Of a stretch of 64,000 nucleotides of DNA, positions 18,705 to 26,262 are shown in pieces (position 1 is the first letter of the stretch; each line of letters starts with the position of its first letter). Location: positions 248,001 to 312,000 of the forward strand of contig CBDATE010000034.1 of the NCBI GenBank assembly GCA_965199815.1, written 5' to 3'. The notes beneath the pieces were generated by a model that did not search any database, had not been told where the DNA came from, and saw only the letters and a program-made list of their open reading frames with translations. The translations under genes and the position numbers were made by a program. The DNA is from Azotimanducus sp965199815. GTDB lineage: Bacteria > Pseudomonadota > Gammaproteobacteria > Pseudomonadales > Azotimanducaceae.

Positions 18705-21443
18705 TCAGTGCGCCTCATCCCAGTTCGGGCCGCGACCTACGCCGACCGGCAGTGGCACTATGAGTTCGAGCGCGGACTCCATGCGCTCCGTGATGCCGGC
18801 GATGAGCACATCTGCATCGGCATCGGCTACCTCGAAGATCAACTCGTCATGCACCTGCAGAATCATCTGTGCATCGACCGTGCCTTCGCGCAACCAGGCA
18901 TCTATGTCGATCATGGCTTTCTTGATGATGTCGGCAGCGCTTCCCTGCATGGGCGCGTTGATGGCCAGGCGCTCACTGCCGGCGCGGCGCGCTTGATGGC
19001 TCGAGCGAATGTGATTCAGGTACACCCGCCGACCGAGTAGCGTCTCGACGTATCCGTCGCGACGCGCCTGTTCCTTGATGTCCTGCATGAACGCCTGCAC
19101 ACCGGTGAAGCGAGCAAAGTAGCGCTCCATGTAATCCGCCGCCATGGTACGCGCAATGCCGAGCCGCTTCGCCAGACCGAAGGCGGACATACCGTACATC
19201 AAGCCGAAATTGATCATCTTGGCGACGCGTCGCTGTTCGCTGTCCACGGCATCGACCGGGGTACGAAAGACATCCGATGCCGTCATGGAATGCACATCGA
19301 GGTCGCGCCTGAAATAGTCGATCAGATTCTCGTCGCGTGACAGGTGCGCCATGATACGGAGTTCAATCTGGGAATAGTCCGCAGCTACCAGACATCGTCC
19401 TGGCGGGGCTGTGAAGGCCTGGCGAATGCGCCGCCCCTCGGGGGTGCGGATGGGGATGTTCTGCAGGTTGGGGTCGGAAGATGCCAGGCGTCCGGTGCTG
19501 GCCACGCATTGATGATAGGAAGTGTGTACACGACCCGTGTGTGGATTGATCTGTTCGGGCAGCTTGTCGGTATAGGTGGATTTGAGCTTGGCGAGCGAAC
19601 GATATTCGAGGATGAGCCTGGGCAATTCATCTTCGTCCGCGAGTTCTTCCAGCACTGATTCGTCCGTGGAGGGCTGGCCGGTGGGCGTTTTTCTCACCAC
19701 GCGCAACCCGCGACGCTCGAAGAGAATCTGCTGCAACTGTTTTGGCGAATCCGGATTGAAGACCTCGCCGGCCTGCTGATAGATGCGCTCTCTGAGCGAG
19801 TCAATGGATGTGCCCATTTCGCGGCTGTGCGCCTGCAACAAATCTCCGTCGATGAAGGCCCCCACGTATTCCATGCGCGCCAGCACCGCCCCGAGTGGCA
19901 GCTCGATGGACTCGTAGAGCTTCGCGAGGCTTGGCGTTGCGTACAGTTTCGGTGTCAGATGCCGATGCAACTGCAAGGTCACATCGGCATCTTCCGCGGC
20001 GTAGTCGGCAGCCTGATCAAGCTCCACCTCATGAAATCCGATCTGCTTCTTGCCACGCCCGGTCACGTCCTTGTACGACCTGGTGCGACGATCAAGATAG
20101 TGTTTCGCCATGTCATCCATGTTGTGGCGGGTGGCGCTCGAATTCAGCACGAAGGACTCGAGCTGCGTGTCATGCACCAGTCCCCCGAGATGAATGCCCT
20201 CCCGTCGCAGGACGAGCGCGTCATACTTGATGTGCTGGCCGATCTTGACGCAGCGAGCATCCTCGAGCAGCGGGCGCAGCCTGGACAACACCAGCTTCCG
20301 GGGGAGTTGCGCCGGGCTCGACAGGGTGATGTGCCCGAAGGGCACATAGGCCGCTCGCCCCGGTTCACAGGCGAAGGAGATTCCTGCCAGCTTCGCCTGC
20401 ATGGGCATGGTGCTGGTAGTTTCCGTATCAAGCGCGAATTCACCGGCCTCGCGCAGGCGTTCTATCCAGGCATCAAGGGCCTCCTCGGTGAGGAGCAGCT
20501 CATAGGTCGTGTCCTGCGTGTCCCGCGTGTCTTGGGGCGAACCCTGCGGCGCAGAAGGCGTGGACTGTTCACGCCCGCCTTCGGTACCACTCCCGACATC
20601 AAGGCGCGCAAGCAGCGTACGAAACTCGAATCGGGCATAGAGGGTACGCAAGACCTCGAGGTTCGGCGGCCCTGGCATCAGGTCGTCAAGTCTGATCCCG
20701 GGGTCAAGCTCGGTGCGGATGCGGGCAAGGTCCCGGGACATGGCCAGCACCTCGAGCGAGGCGCGCAGTTTTTCCCCGACCTTGCCCTTGATCTCGTCCG
20801 CATTGGCAAGCAGATTCTCGACGCTGCCGTAGATGCCAAGCCACTTGGCGGCGGTCTTGGCACCCACGCCCGGTACGCCGGGGATGTTGTCCGAACTATC
20901 ACCCATGAGCGCCAGCAGATCGACAATCTGCGTCGGCTCGACAGCGAACTTCTCGCGCACTCCGGTCGCATCCATGACCTTGTCCGACATGGAATCCACG
21001 ATTTTCACCCGCTCATTGACAAGCTGCGCCATGTCCTTGTCGGAAGATGAAATGATGGCATCGCGCCCGGCTTCATCGGCCATGCGCGCCAGGGCACCAA
21101 TCACATCGTCGGCCTCCACGCCGTCCTTGACGATCAGGGGCAGGCCCATGGCGCGGATGATGTCGTGAATCGGCTGAATCTGCTCGCGAAGCTCGGAGGG
21201 CATTGGCGGCCGATTGGCCTTGTAATCGGCATAGATCTCATCGCGAAATGTCTTCCCTTTGGGGTCGAAGACCACCGCGACCGGGCTGTGCGGATAGTTC
21301 GCGAGCAGCTTGTGCATCATGTTGGTAACGCCGAGAATCGCCCCGGTCGGCGTACCCGCCGAGTTGCTCAGGTCGGGCATGGAGAAGAAGGCGCGAAACA
21401 GGTATGACGAACCGTCAACGAGTAGAATGGGGCCACTTGGCAT
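18705..21443 (-). CDS. polA: DNA polymerase I
   Basis: This is the full three-domain enzyme of about 912 residues from the ATG at 21443. The 5' nuclease domain starts ILLVDGSSYLFRAFF and includes EADDVIGALA and GDSSDNIPGVPGVGAKTA. The 3'-5' exonuclease domain has FALDTETTS. The polymerase domain has AADYSQIELRIMAHLS (motif A), RRVAKMINFGLMYGMSAFGL (motif B) and LQVHDELIFEV (motif C). It functions in Okazaki processing and repair. An upstream start would overlap the divergent DUF2782 gene, so 21443 is preferred. Confidence 0.96.
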   Translation of the reverse strand: MPSGPILLVDGSSYLFRAFFSMPDLSNSAGTPTGAILGVTNMMHKLLANYPHSPVAVVFDPKGKTFRDEIYADYKANRPPMPSELREQIQPIHDIIRAMGLPLIVKDGVEADDVIGALARMADEAGRDAIISSSDKDMAQLVNERVKIVDSMSDKVMDATGVREKFAVEPTQIVDLLALMGDSSDNIPGVPGVGAKTAAKWLGIYGSVENLLANADEIKGKVGEKLRASLEVLAMSRDLARIRTELDPGIRLDDLMPGPPNLEVLRTLYARFEFRTLLARLDVGSGTEGGREQSTPSAPQGSPQDTRDTQDTTYELLLTEEALDAWIERLREAGEFALDTETTSTMPMQAKLAGISFACEPGRAAYVPFGHITLSSPAQLPRKLVLSRLRPLLEDARCVKIGQHIKYDALVLRREGIHLGGLVHDTQLESFVLNSSATRHNMDDMAKHYLDRRTRSYKDVTGRGKKQIGFHEVELDQAADYAAEDADVTLQLHRHLTPKLYATPSLAKLYESIELPLGAVLARMEYVGAFIDGDLLQAHSREMGTSIDSLRERIYQQAGEVFNPDSPKQLQQILFERRGLRVVRKTPTGQPSTDESVLEELADEDELPRLILEYRSLAKLKSTYTDKLPEQINPHTGRVHTSYHQCVASTGRLASSDPNLQNIPIRTPEGRRIRQAFTAPPGRCLVAADYSQIELRIMAHLSRDENLIDYFRRDLDVHSMTASDVFRTPVDAVDSEQRRVAKMINFGLMYGMSAFGLAKRLGIARTMAADYMERYFARFTGVQAFMQDIKEQARRDGYVETLLGRRVYLNHIRSSHQARRAGSERLAINAPMQGSAADIIKKAMIDIDAWLREGTVDAQMILQVHDELIFEVADADADVLIAGITERMESALELIVPLPVGVGRGPNWDEAH

Positions 21444-21465
21444 TCGACTTGGGCACTCTTGGAGT

Positions 21466-21843
21466 ATGCGTTCTGTGCACCGCATCATAAACCCGCTGCG
21501 GAGTTCCATACGTCCATTCGCGTTGATTTTCGGCCTGACGCTGTTCGCTGTCAGCGCCAGTGCGCGGGGTCAGGACAGTCAGTCAACCGCGGATGCGCGT
21601 GTGCCGACCTCTGTGGCGCGCGAGATTTCCCGTGCGGACGAGGTCGTGATCAGGGAAGAAGGCGAGCGAACGACGCATGAATACTGGGTAAACGGCGAGA
21701 TGCGTCTGATCCGCGTGGTGCCAGCCACAGGCCCCGAGTACTACCTGTACGCAGAAGATCACACGCAAGTTGACGGCATCGACCAGTCGGATGCACTTCT
21801 GGTCCGCTGGACATTGATCGAATTCCGGGGAAACTCCGAGTAA
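21466..21843 (+). CDS. Secreted DUF2782-family protein
   Basis: The 125-residue product has an N-terminal export signal (FALIFGLTLFAVSASARG) and then a small domain with VVIREEGERTTHEYWVNGEMRLIRVVPATGPEYYLYAED, the DUF2782 signature region. This family sits beside polA in many gammaproteobacteria, and here it is divergent from polA across 22 bp. Function is unknown. The last residues (RGNSE, stop) come from a dispersed hairpin repeat. Confidence 0.85.
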   Translation: MRSVHRIINPLRSSIRPFALIFGLTLFAVSASARGQDSQSTADARVPTSVAREISRADEVVIREEGERTTHEYWVNGEMRLIRVVPATGPEYYLYAEDHTQVDGIDQSDALLVRWTLIEFRGNSE

Positions 21844-21854
21844 CAGAGTTTCCC
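21828..21854. repeat. Dispersed hairpin supplying the DUF2782 stop codon
   Basis: GGGAAACTCCG, loop AGTAA, CAGAGTTTCCC matches the first hairpin at 11192-11218 with one stem mismatch. TAA of the gene is in the loop. The bases after it (GTGCGGCACATGGACGTG) resemble the second hairpin unit at 11221-11240, so at least a two-unit segment of the cluster was copied here. Confidence 0.75.
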
Positions 21855-21893
21855 GTGCGGCACATGGACGTGGTCGGGGTCGTTCAGACGGTT

Positions 21894-22543
21894 TGATGGC
21901 GCTGCCGATAGCGCCAACCCCCGTCGGACACTCGGTCAGGTCGAGAGTATTGACCCGATGATACCAAGAGCACTTGCGAGCGTGGCGGACATGAACCCGA
22001 TGAAATAGCGCAACTGGGTGCGATGAGAGCCTTGGACGCTATCGTGCAGTTTGCGAATCTCCGCATCAATTGAATCCAGGCGCTTATCCACTCCATCAAA
22101 TCGCAGGTTTGTGTCGTTTTTGTGCTCAGTGATGAGCGCCCGCGTCTCCTGCTTGTGTTCAGAGAACTGTCCGCGCAGATCATCCCTGAGTTCCGAGATG
22201 CGCCCTTCGAACTTCCTGTCCTGCCTGGCAAGCCGGTCATCAAGCAGTTCCGGCGTGACCGAGACCTCCTGCACAGCGATGGCTACAGCATTCACGATCG
22301 CGTCAGCCTGATGTTGCGATAAACCTGAATCCTTGATACCCCGAGTCATGTGTCGAAATGTCTCAACTTGCAGTCGCACAAGTATACGCCTCTGGCGTGA
22401 TGTTCAGGTTGGCGTATAGAACAACACATACAGGGCGCTTGCGTTGCAGAGATTGGCTGCATTACCTGTAGGAAATCCCTGTCGGGATCAGGGCACTTCA
22501 GAGTTTTTGGCGCAGCATGATGGAATATCTGGCGCGCAGGCTG
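21894..22543. repeat. Segmental tandem duplication, copy A
   Basis: The block starting TGATGGCGCTGCCGATAGCG and ending GGCGCGCAGGCTG is repeated at 22571-23285 with a 27-bp gap between copies. It contains one whole coiled-coil gene plus about 165 bp of its 5' flank. Point differences are few. Copy B is longer chiefly because of a 63-bp in-frame insertion. Confidence 0.85.
21936..22379 (-). CDS. Small coiled-coil membrane protein (DUF1640-like), copy A
   Basis: The 147-residue protein has a helical N-terminus (SGLSQHQADAIVNAVAIAVQ), a long charged coiled coil (DRKFEGRISELRDDLRGQF, DKRLDSIDAEIRKLHD), and one C-terminal membrane helix (FIGFMSATLASALGIIG). This matches the CCDC90/DUF1640 type of small anchored coiled-coil proteins, whose bacterial role is unknown. 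A near-identical paralogue lies directly upstream. Confidence 0.7.
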   Translation of the reverse strand: MRLQVETFRHMTRGIKDSGLSQHQADAIVNAVAIAVQEVSVTPELLDDRLARQDRKFEGRISELRDDLRGQFSEHKQETRALITEHKNDTNLRFDGVDKRLDSIDAEIRKLHDSVQGSHRTQLRYFIGFMSATLASALGIIGSILST

Positions 22544-22570
22544 AGGCAGTCGAGATAGAGGCGACGGTGC

Positions 22571-23285
22571 TGATGGCGCTGCCGATAGCGCCAACCCCCG
22601 TCGGACACTCGGTCAGGTCGAGAGTATTGACCCGATGATACCGAGAGCACTTGCGAGCGTGGCGGACATGAACCCGATGAAATAGCGCAGCTGGGTGCGA
22701 TGAGAGCCCTGAACGCTGTCGTGCAGTTTGCGAATCTCCGTATCAATTGAATCGAGGCGCTTATCCACGGTCTCGAAGCGTTTATCGACGGCATCAAAGC
22801 GCTTATCCACGGTTTCGAAGCGCCTGTCCACTGCATCAAATCGCAGGTTTGTGTCGTTTTTGTGCTCAGTGAGGAGCGCCCGCGTCTCCTGCTTGTGTTC
22901 GGTGAACTGTCCGCGCAGATCATCCCTGAGTTCCGAGATGCGTCCTTCGAACTTCCTGTCCTGCCTGGCAAGCCGGTCATCAAGCAGTTCCGGCGTGACC
23001 GAGACCTCCTGTACAGCGATGGCTACAGCATTCACGATCGCGTCAGCCTGATGTTGCGATAAACCTGAATCCTTGATACCCCGAGTCATGTGTCGAAATG
23101 TCTCAACTTGCAGTCGCATGAGTATACGCCTCTGGCGTGATGTTCAGGTTGGTGCATAGAACAACACATACAGGGCGCTTGCGTTGCAGAGATTGGCTGC
23201 ATTACCTGTAGGAAATCCCTGTCGGGATCAGGGCACTTCAGAGTTTTTTTGGCGCAGCATGATGGAATACCTGGCGCGCAGGCTG
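22571..23285. repeat. Segmental tandem duplication, copy B
   Basis: This is the second copy of the 21894-22543 block. Its right edge (GGCGCGCAGGC) abuts the IS21-derived mini-element at 23284. The flank region near 23200-23250 (CCCTGTCGGGATCAGGGCAC) is the same in both copies and shows no further gene. Confidence 0.85.
22613..23119 (-). CDS. Small coiled-coil membrane protein (DUF1640-like), copy B with heptad expansion
   Basis: The 168-residue paralogue of the preceding gene is almost identical except for 21 extra residues (three heptads) in the coiled coil, where DKRFETV and DKRFDAV alternate. The C-terminal membrane helix is unchanged. In-frame gain of heptads suggests slippage or unequal recombination. 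It is the last gene before the CRISPR array trailer. Confidence 0.7.
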   Translation of the reverse strand: MRLQVETFRHMTRGIKDSGLSQHQADAIVNAVAIAVQEVSVTPELLDDRLARQDRKFEGRISELRDDLRGQFTEHKQETRALLTEHKNDTNLRFDAVDRRFETVDKRFDAVDKRFETVDKRLDSIDTEIRKLHDSVQGSHRTQLRYFIGFMSATLASALGIIGSILST

Positions 23286-23411
23286 TCAATGCCAAACGAA
23301 AAAGGGACAAAAGTGCCAAATGAAAAAGGGACAAAAGTGCCAAATGAAAAAGGGACAAAAGTGCCAAATGAAAAAGGGACACAACTGTCCCTTTTTCGTT
23401 TGGCATTGACA
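23284..23411. mobile_element. IS21-derived miniature element (MITE)
   Basis: This 128-bp element starts TGTCAATGCCAAACGAAAA and ends with the exact complement, giving terminal inverted repeats of about 26 bp. Inside are four copies of a 24-bp unit (TGCCAAATGAAAAAGGGAC plus AAAAG), like the repeated transposase-binding sites at IS21 ends. The same ends bound the deleted IS21 at 56648-57570. No transposase is inside. The left flank is the duplicated block and the right flank is a CRISPR repeat lacking its first bases. No target duplication is visible. Confidence 0.8.
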
Positions 23412-23850
23412 ATCCCTTCTTCATCAGGTCTTCTGCCCCGCCGACCTGGCGGGCATTTATGCGAAAGGTGAGCACTAGGTCTTAATCCCTTCTTCATCAG
23501 GTCTTCTGCCCCGCCGCGCCAATTGGCCAAGGAGTACACCACCAGGTGGGAGTCTTAATCCCTTCTTCATCAGGTCTTCTGCCCCGGCAGGGTCTTAATC
23601 CCTTCTTCATCAGGTCTTCTGCCCCGCCCGACGATGGCCAAGGCCAAGAGTACGTCTTCACCGTCTTAATCCCTTCTTCATCAGGTCTTCTGCCCCGCCT
23701 CACTTCCGGATATTGATGCTGTCGGGATGATGCTGTCTTAATCCCTTCTTCATCAGGTCTTCTGCCCCGCCACACATGCCGAGATGGAAACGGCGTCAGG
23801 TCTTCTGGAACGAGTCTTAATCCCTTCTTCATCAGGTCTTCTGCCCCGCC
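23411..23850 (-). CRISPR. CRISPR array, 7 repeats, type III-associated
   Basis: The 37-nt repeat begins GTCTTAATCCCTTC and ends CTTCTGCCCCGCC on the plus strand. The reverse complement ends GGGATTAAGAC, as in type I/III repeats, so transcription is probably on the minus strand with a 5' tag ATTAAGAC. Repeats start at 23411 (truncated, 32 nt), 23479, 23552 (variant end CCCCGGC), 23592, 23663, 23735 and 23814. Spacers are 36, 36, 3, 34, 35 and 42 nt. The 3-nt gap and the 42-nt spacer that contains TCAGGTCTTCTG from the repeat are anomalous. Confidence 0.95.
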
Positions 23851-23991
23851 AGACTCCACGAATTTTCTGTTTTCAGTCAAGCATCTACATAGGGGCCCTC
23901 CGAAAATATACCCGAACGCCAACGAGCGTACTTTGCGAGATGCCCGCGTATGAGGCATCCCCGCCTCGTGCACCGTACAACGCCCTCTCCA
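23851..23991 (-). promoter_or_regulatory. Probable CRISPR leader
   Basis: This 141-bp gene-free stretch lies between the last repeat and the cas2 stop. It is upstream of the array if transcription is on the minus strand, as the repeat orientation suggests. On that strand TTGACT at about 23874-23879 and a TATATT at about 23907-23912 are possible promoter elements, neither ideal. AGGGGCCCT is a short palindrome within it. Confidence 0.6.
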
Positions 23992-24402
23992 TCAGGCCAC
24001 CTGGCCGGTAACAGGTTGCGCCGTCAGGGAGTCGAGCAAGCCCGAATTGGCCGACAGGTCTTGCCTTGCCGCCGAGGTAACAGGTTGCGCCGTCAGGGAG
24101 TCGAGCAAGCCTTGCGATTGCTCGATCAGCGCAACCCCAGAGGGAAGAATCTGCTGTCCCAGATTGGCATGCCTGGATTGATCGGACAGCGTATAGACCC
24201 GCACATCGTCCTGTCGGGGATGTATGACCCCGCTCAAGTCTTGCAGCATAGTATCCACGCAGTGCCCGGTCACCCGCGCCGAAAACACTGAGTACTGTAC
24301 CGGAAAAGCTCGTGCACTCAAATACCTGTGGACACGCCCAAGTCTTTTCGGGTCAGCAATGTCGTAGCAGATGAGGAACTGGCGAGGGTTGCTAATTGGC
24401 AT
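23992..24402 (-). CDS. cas2: Cas2 (second copy) with duplicated C-terminal tail
   Basis: The 136-residue Cas2 fold is shown by QFLICYDIADPKRLGRVHRYL and VQYSVFSARV, with the family Asp in CYDIAD. It follows and overlaps the divergent Cas1-like gene by 11 bp. About 40 extra residues at the C-terminus contain GLLDSLTAQPVT twice, from a 36-nt direct repeat. A separate Cas2 gene lies at 26263, so the locus has two Cas1/Cas2 pairs. Confidence 0.92.
   Translation of the reverse strand: MPISNPRQFLICYDIADPKRLGRVHRYLSARAFPVQYSVFSARVTGHCVDTMLQDLSGVIHPRQDDVRVYTLSDQSRHANLGQQILPSGVALIEQSQGLLDSLTAQPVTSAARQDLSANSGLLDSLTAQPVTGQVA
24007..24111. repeat. 36-nt direct repeats 33 nt apart inside cas2
   Basis: Identical 36-nt copies at 24007-24042 and 24076-24111 are separated by 33 unrelated bases. 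The period is 69 nt (23 codons), so the cas2 frame is kept. The geometry imitates one CRISPR repeat-spacer-repeat unit, but the repeat is unrelated to the 37-nt array repeat. Confidence 0.9.
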
Positions 24403-25216
24403 GAGAGTACAACTCCTCGGCCAGATGCAGCTGGTGTAGCTGCCAGATAGCCTTGAATTTCATCTCCATCTGCTTGTGGCAAGTTTCGTAGAACCGAGGT
24501 GCCGCTTCAAGAGACAGCCGCGCCCGTTCTGCGCCTTCACTGCGGGCGCGACGATAGCAGCGCTTCATGTACTGGAGTTGCTTTGGATACAGCCACCAAA
24601 GCAGGATGGAGACATAATCATCCACCAGATTCACAGATCGGGCGCGAAGCGTTGCCGTATCGGGAGCTATGCCCGCAACGGATTCCAGAAGGTGGCGCAC
24701 ATGAGGGTGCGCCAAACCACGGATGCGCTGAACAAAACGCTCGCGGTCCGGTCTTCGCACATATCGGCGGTTTTGCATGTGCAGCCAATGTGCAAAATGC
24801 TTGGAGTCTAGCCCTGATGGCCGTGAGCCAAGCGTTTTTATGCTCGCCAGTTGTGCTCGCACAACCCAGGCGCGCACCCAGGTGCGATGATCGTCCAAGG
24901 CCGTGTTGACAGTATTGAAGTAATCCTCGACAAGTTGCATGGCGGTAGAGTTTGTTGGCGCAGCGGGCGCGTTGAACGTACCGCGCAGCACTCCGCACCT
25001 GTTGGTGAAGCAAATGACGATGTTCGCGTCGGCACACGCCAACATGGCTTGGCATGACCACTCCACCGTGCCCATGGAAACCACGCGCAACAGTCGGCGC
25101 AGCGGCACCCGGCGGTCCGCGCTGTCGGTCTGCTTGATAAGCAACGAAGGACCATCGCGCAGCACACGCATGGCACCATTCCCATCCAGATACAGGACTT
25201 GGCGAGCTTGACTCAT
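24392..25216 (-). CDS. Divergent Cas1-like protein lacking canonical catalytic motifs
   Basis: From the ATG at 25216, which overlaps the cas1 stop by four bases (ATGA), the product is 274 residues. The N-terminal 85 residues resemble the Cas1 beta-domain (VLYLDGNGAMRVLRDGPSLL, VPLRRLLRVVSMGTVEWSC, IVICFTNRCGVLRGTF). The rest is helical but has no GxEG, no HD-loop and no SLACDL-type segment, which the neighbouring Cas1 does have. It may be a structural partner of the second Cas2 or a new subfamily. The Cas1 relation is inferred from the N-terminal pattern and position. Confidence 0.65.
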   Translation of the reverse strand: MSQARQVLYLDGNGAMRVLRDGPSLLIKQTDSADRRVPLRRLLRVVSMGTVEWSCQAMLACADANIVICFTNRCGVLRGTFNAPAAPTNSTAMQLVEDYFNTVNTALDDHRTWVRAWVVRAQLASIKTLGSRPSGLDSKHFAHWLHMQNRRYVRRPDRERFVQRIRGLAHPHVRHLLESVAGIAPDTATLRARSVNLVDDYVSILLWWLYPKQLQYMKRCYRRARSEGAERARLSLEAAPRFYETCHKQMEMKFKAIWQLHQLHLAEELYSHAN

Positions 25217-26256
25217 GGCTGTGCATCTCCCGCTGTATTCTGACGATGCAACAGGGCGGTACGCCTTGCACCAGCTGACGCATCGGCATCTCCCGCTGTG
25301 TTCTGACGATGCAACAGGGAGCGCACCGTCAGCCGAGTCATGCGCCGGAGGCGCTTTCGCCAGTCGGCGGCTACGGATTCGTAGGCAGAATAGAACTTGC
25401 GCCGACCCGCTTTCCCCATGCGACAACCACCAGATGCATCTTCCGCGCTGGTAAATGAATCCGGTCTCAGCGTCCTGTCTCGGAACAATTGCCATATAAA
25501 CTCGTCCGCCAACGGACGCAGCGGCTCGACCAGGTCACAGGCCAAAGACTCCCGCCCAAAATACAGGTCGTGATAAAAGCCGATGAAGGGATCAAGGCCA
25601 CTCACAATCACGGAGTGCACTGCTTCTGCGTGAATCAGCGTGTAGCACAGCGACAGACAAGCGTTTACCGGATCCTTCGGGGGGCGGCGATTGCGGGATG
25701 TGAAGTTGAGCGTGGGAGCGAACAATGTCTGCAATCCTCGAAAGTAGGCTGCGGCCGCAGCTCCCTCGACTCCGCGAATGCGGGAACGGAACCCTTCTCC
25801 TTCCTGCTGTGCCAGTGATTCCAGAGCGTTCCGCACTCCGTTGATAGCAACCGTCAAGCTGTGCCGGTGTTCTGGTCGCAAATCGCGCGCACTATGGAGC
25901 AGGCGTAGTTGATTTCTGAGCTTGCGTCCCATCAGAGCTACCGACCAGACATTGCGCCAGTCGTCGTCAGATGCGGCTGCGTACTGAGCCAATCGACGTC
26001 CGGCATCGTTGTGCGATGAACCGGCAAGGCAAGCAAAGCTCTGTCTCGCGCCCGGGCGTATCACCACCAGAGCGGCTCCGCCCTCTGCAAGGGCGGAAAT
26101 CACTCCCGCATCAATGGTCGCCTGACGGTGAACGATAACGCGCTCGAGCAGTGCGACGGGCACCGCCTGGATGCGTCGGCCGCCTTCATGGAGTTCAATT
26201 CTTCCGGCGTTGTGCCGAAGTGCCATGTTGCGACGGTCGATGTAGAGCGTACCCAT
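25213..26256 (-). CDS. cas1: CRISPR integrase Cas1
   Basis: The 347-residue protein carries all Cas1 hallmarks. RIRGVEGAAAAAYFRGL contains the metal ligand Glu (about E164). SRNRRPPKDPVNACLSLCY is the central signature. GFYHDLYFGRESLACDLVEP contains the His (about H229) and acidic ligand. It integrates new spacers together with Cas2. The last 35 residues include LLHRQNTAGDA twice, from 34-nt direct repeats. It is tightly linked to cas2 upstream (6-bp gap) and to the Cas1-like gene downstream. Confidence 0.96.
   Translation of the reverse strand: MGTLYIDRRNMALRHNAGRIELHEGGRRIQAVPVALLERVIVHRQATIDAGVISALAEGGAALVVIRPGARQSFACLAGSSHNDAGRRLAQYAAASDDDWRNVWSVALMGRKLRNQLRLLHSARDLRPEHRHSLTVAINGVRNALESLAQQEGEGFRSRIRGVEGAAAAAYFRGLQTLFAPTLNFTSRNRRPPKDPVNACLSLCYTLIHAEAVHSVIVSGLDPFIGFYHDLYFGRESLACDLVEPLRPLADEFIWQLFRDRTLRPDSFTSAEDASGGCRMGKAGRRKFYSAYESVAADWRKRLRRMTRLTVRSLLHRQNTAGDADASAGARRTALLHRQNTAGDAQP
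25223..25319. repeat. 34-nt direct repeats 29 nt apart inside cas1
   Basis: Near-identical copies (one difference) lie at 25223-25256 and 25286-25319 with 29 bases between. The period is 63 nt (21 codons), so reading frame is preserved and the Cas1 tail is duplicated. The repeat holds a GCATC...GATGC inverted pair. Geometry is again CRISPR-like, although the sequence does not match the array repeat. Confidence 0.88.
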
Positions 26257-26262
26257 GGTTTG

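Noticed and set aside
19827..21050. Open frame on the plus strand (407 codons)
   Set aside because: Antisense to polA, which has all catalytic motifs on the other strand.
24007..24111. A second, one-spacer CRISPR array in the cas2 3' end
   Set aside because: Repeat and gap lengths fit, but both copies are in frame in cas2, the sequence is unrelated to the array repeat and only two copies exist. Kept as a repeat and as a finding, not as an array.
25223..25319. A one-spacer CRISPR array in the cas1 3' end
   Set aside because: Same reasons: coding, in frame, two copies, different repeat.
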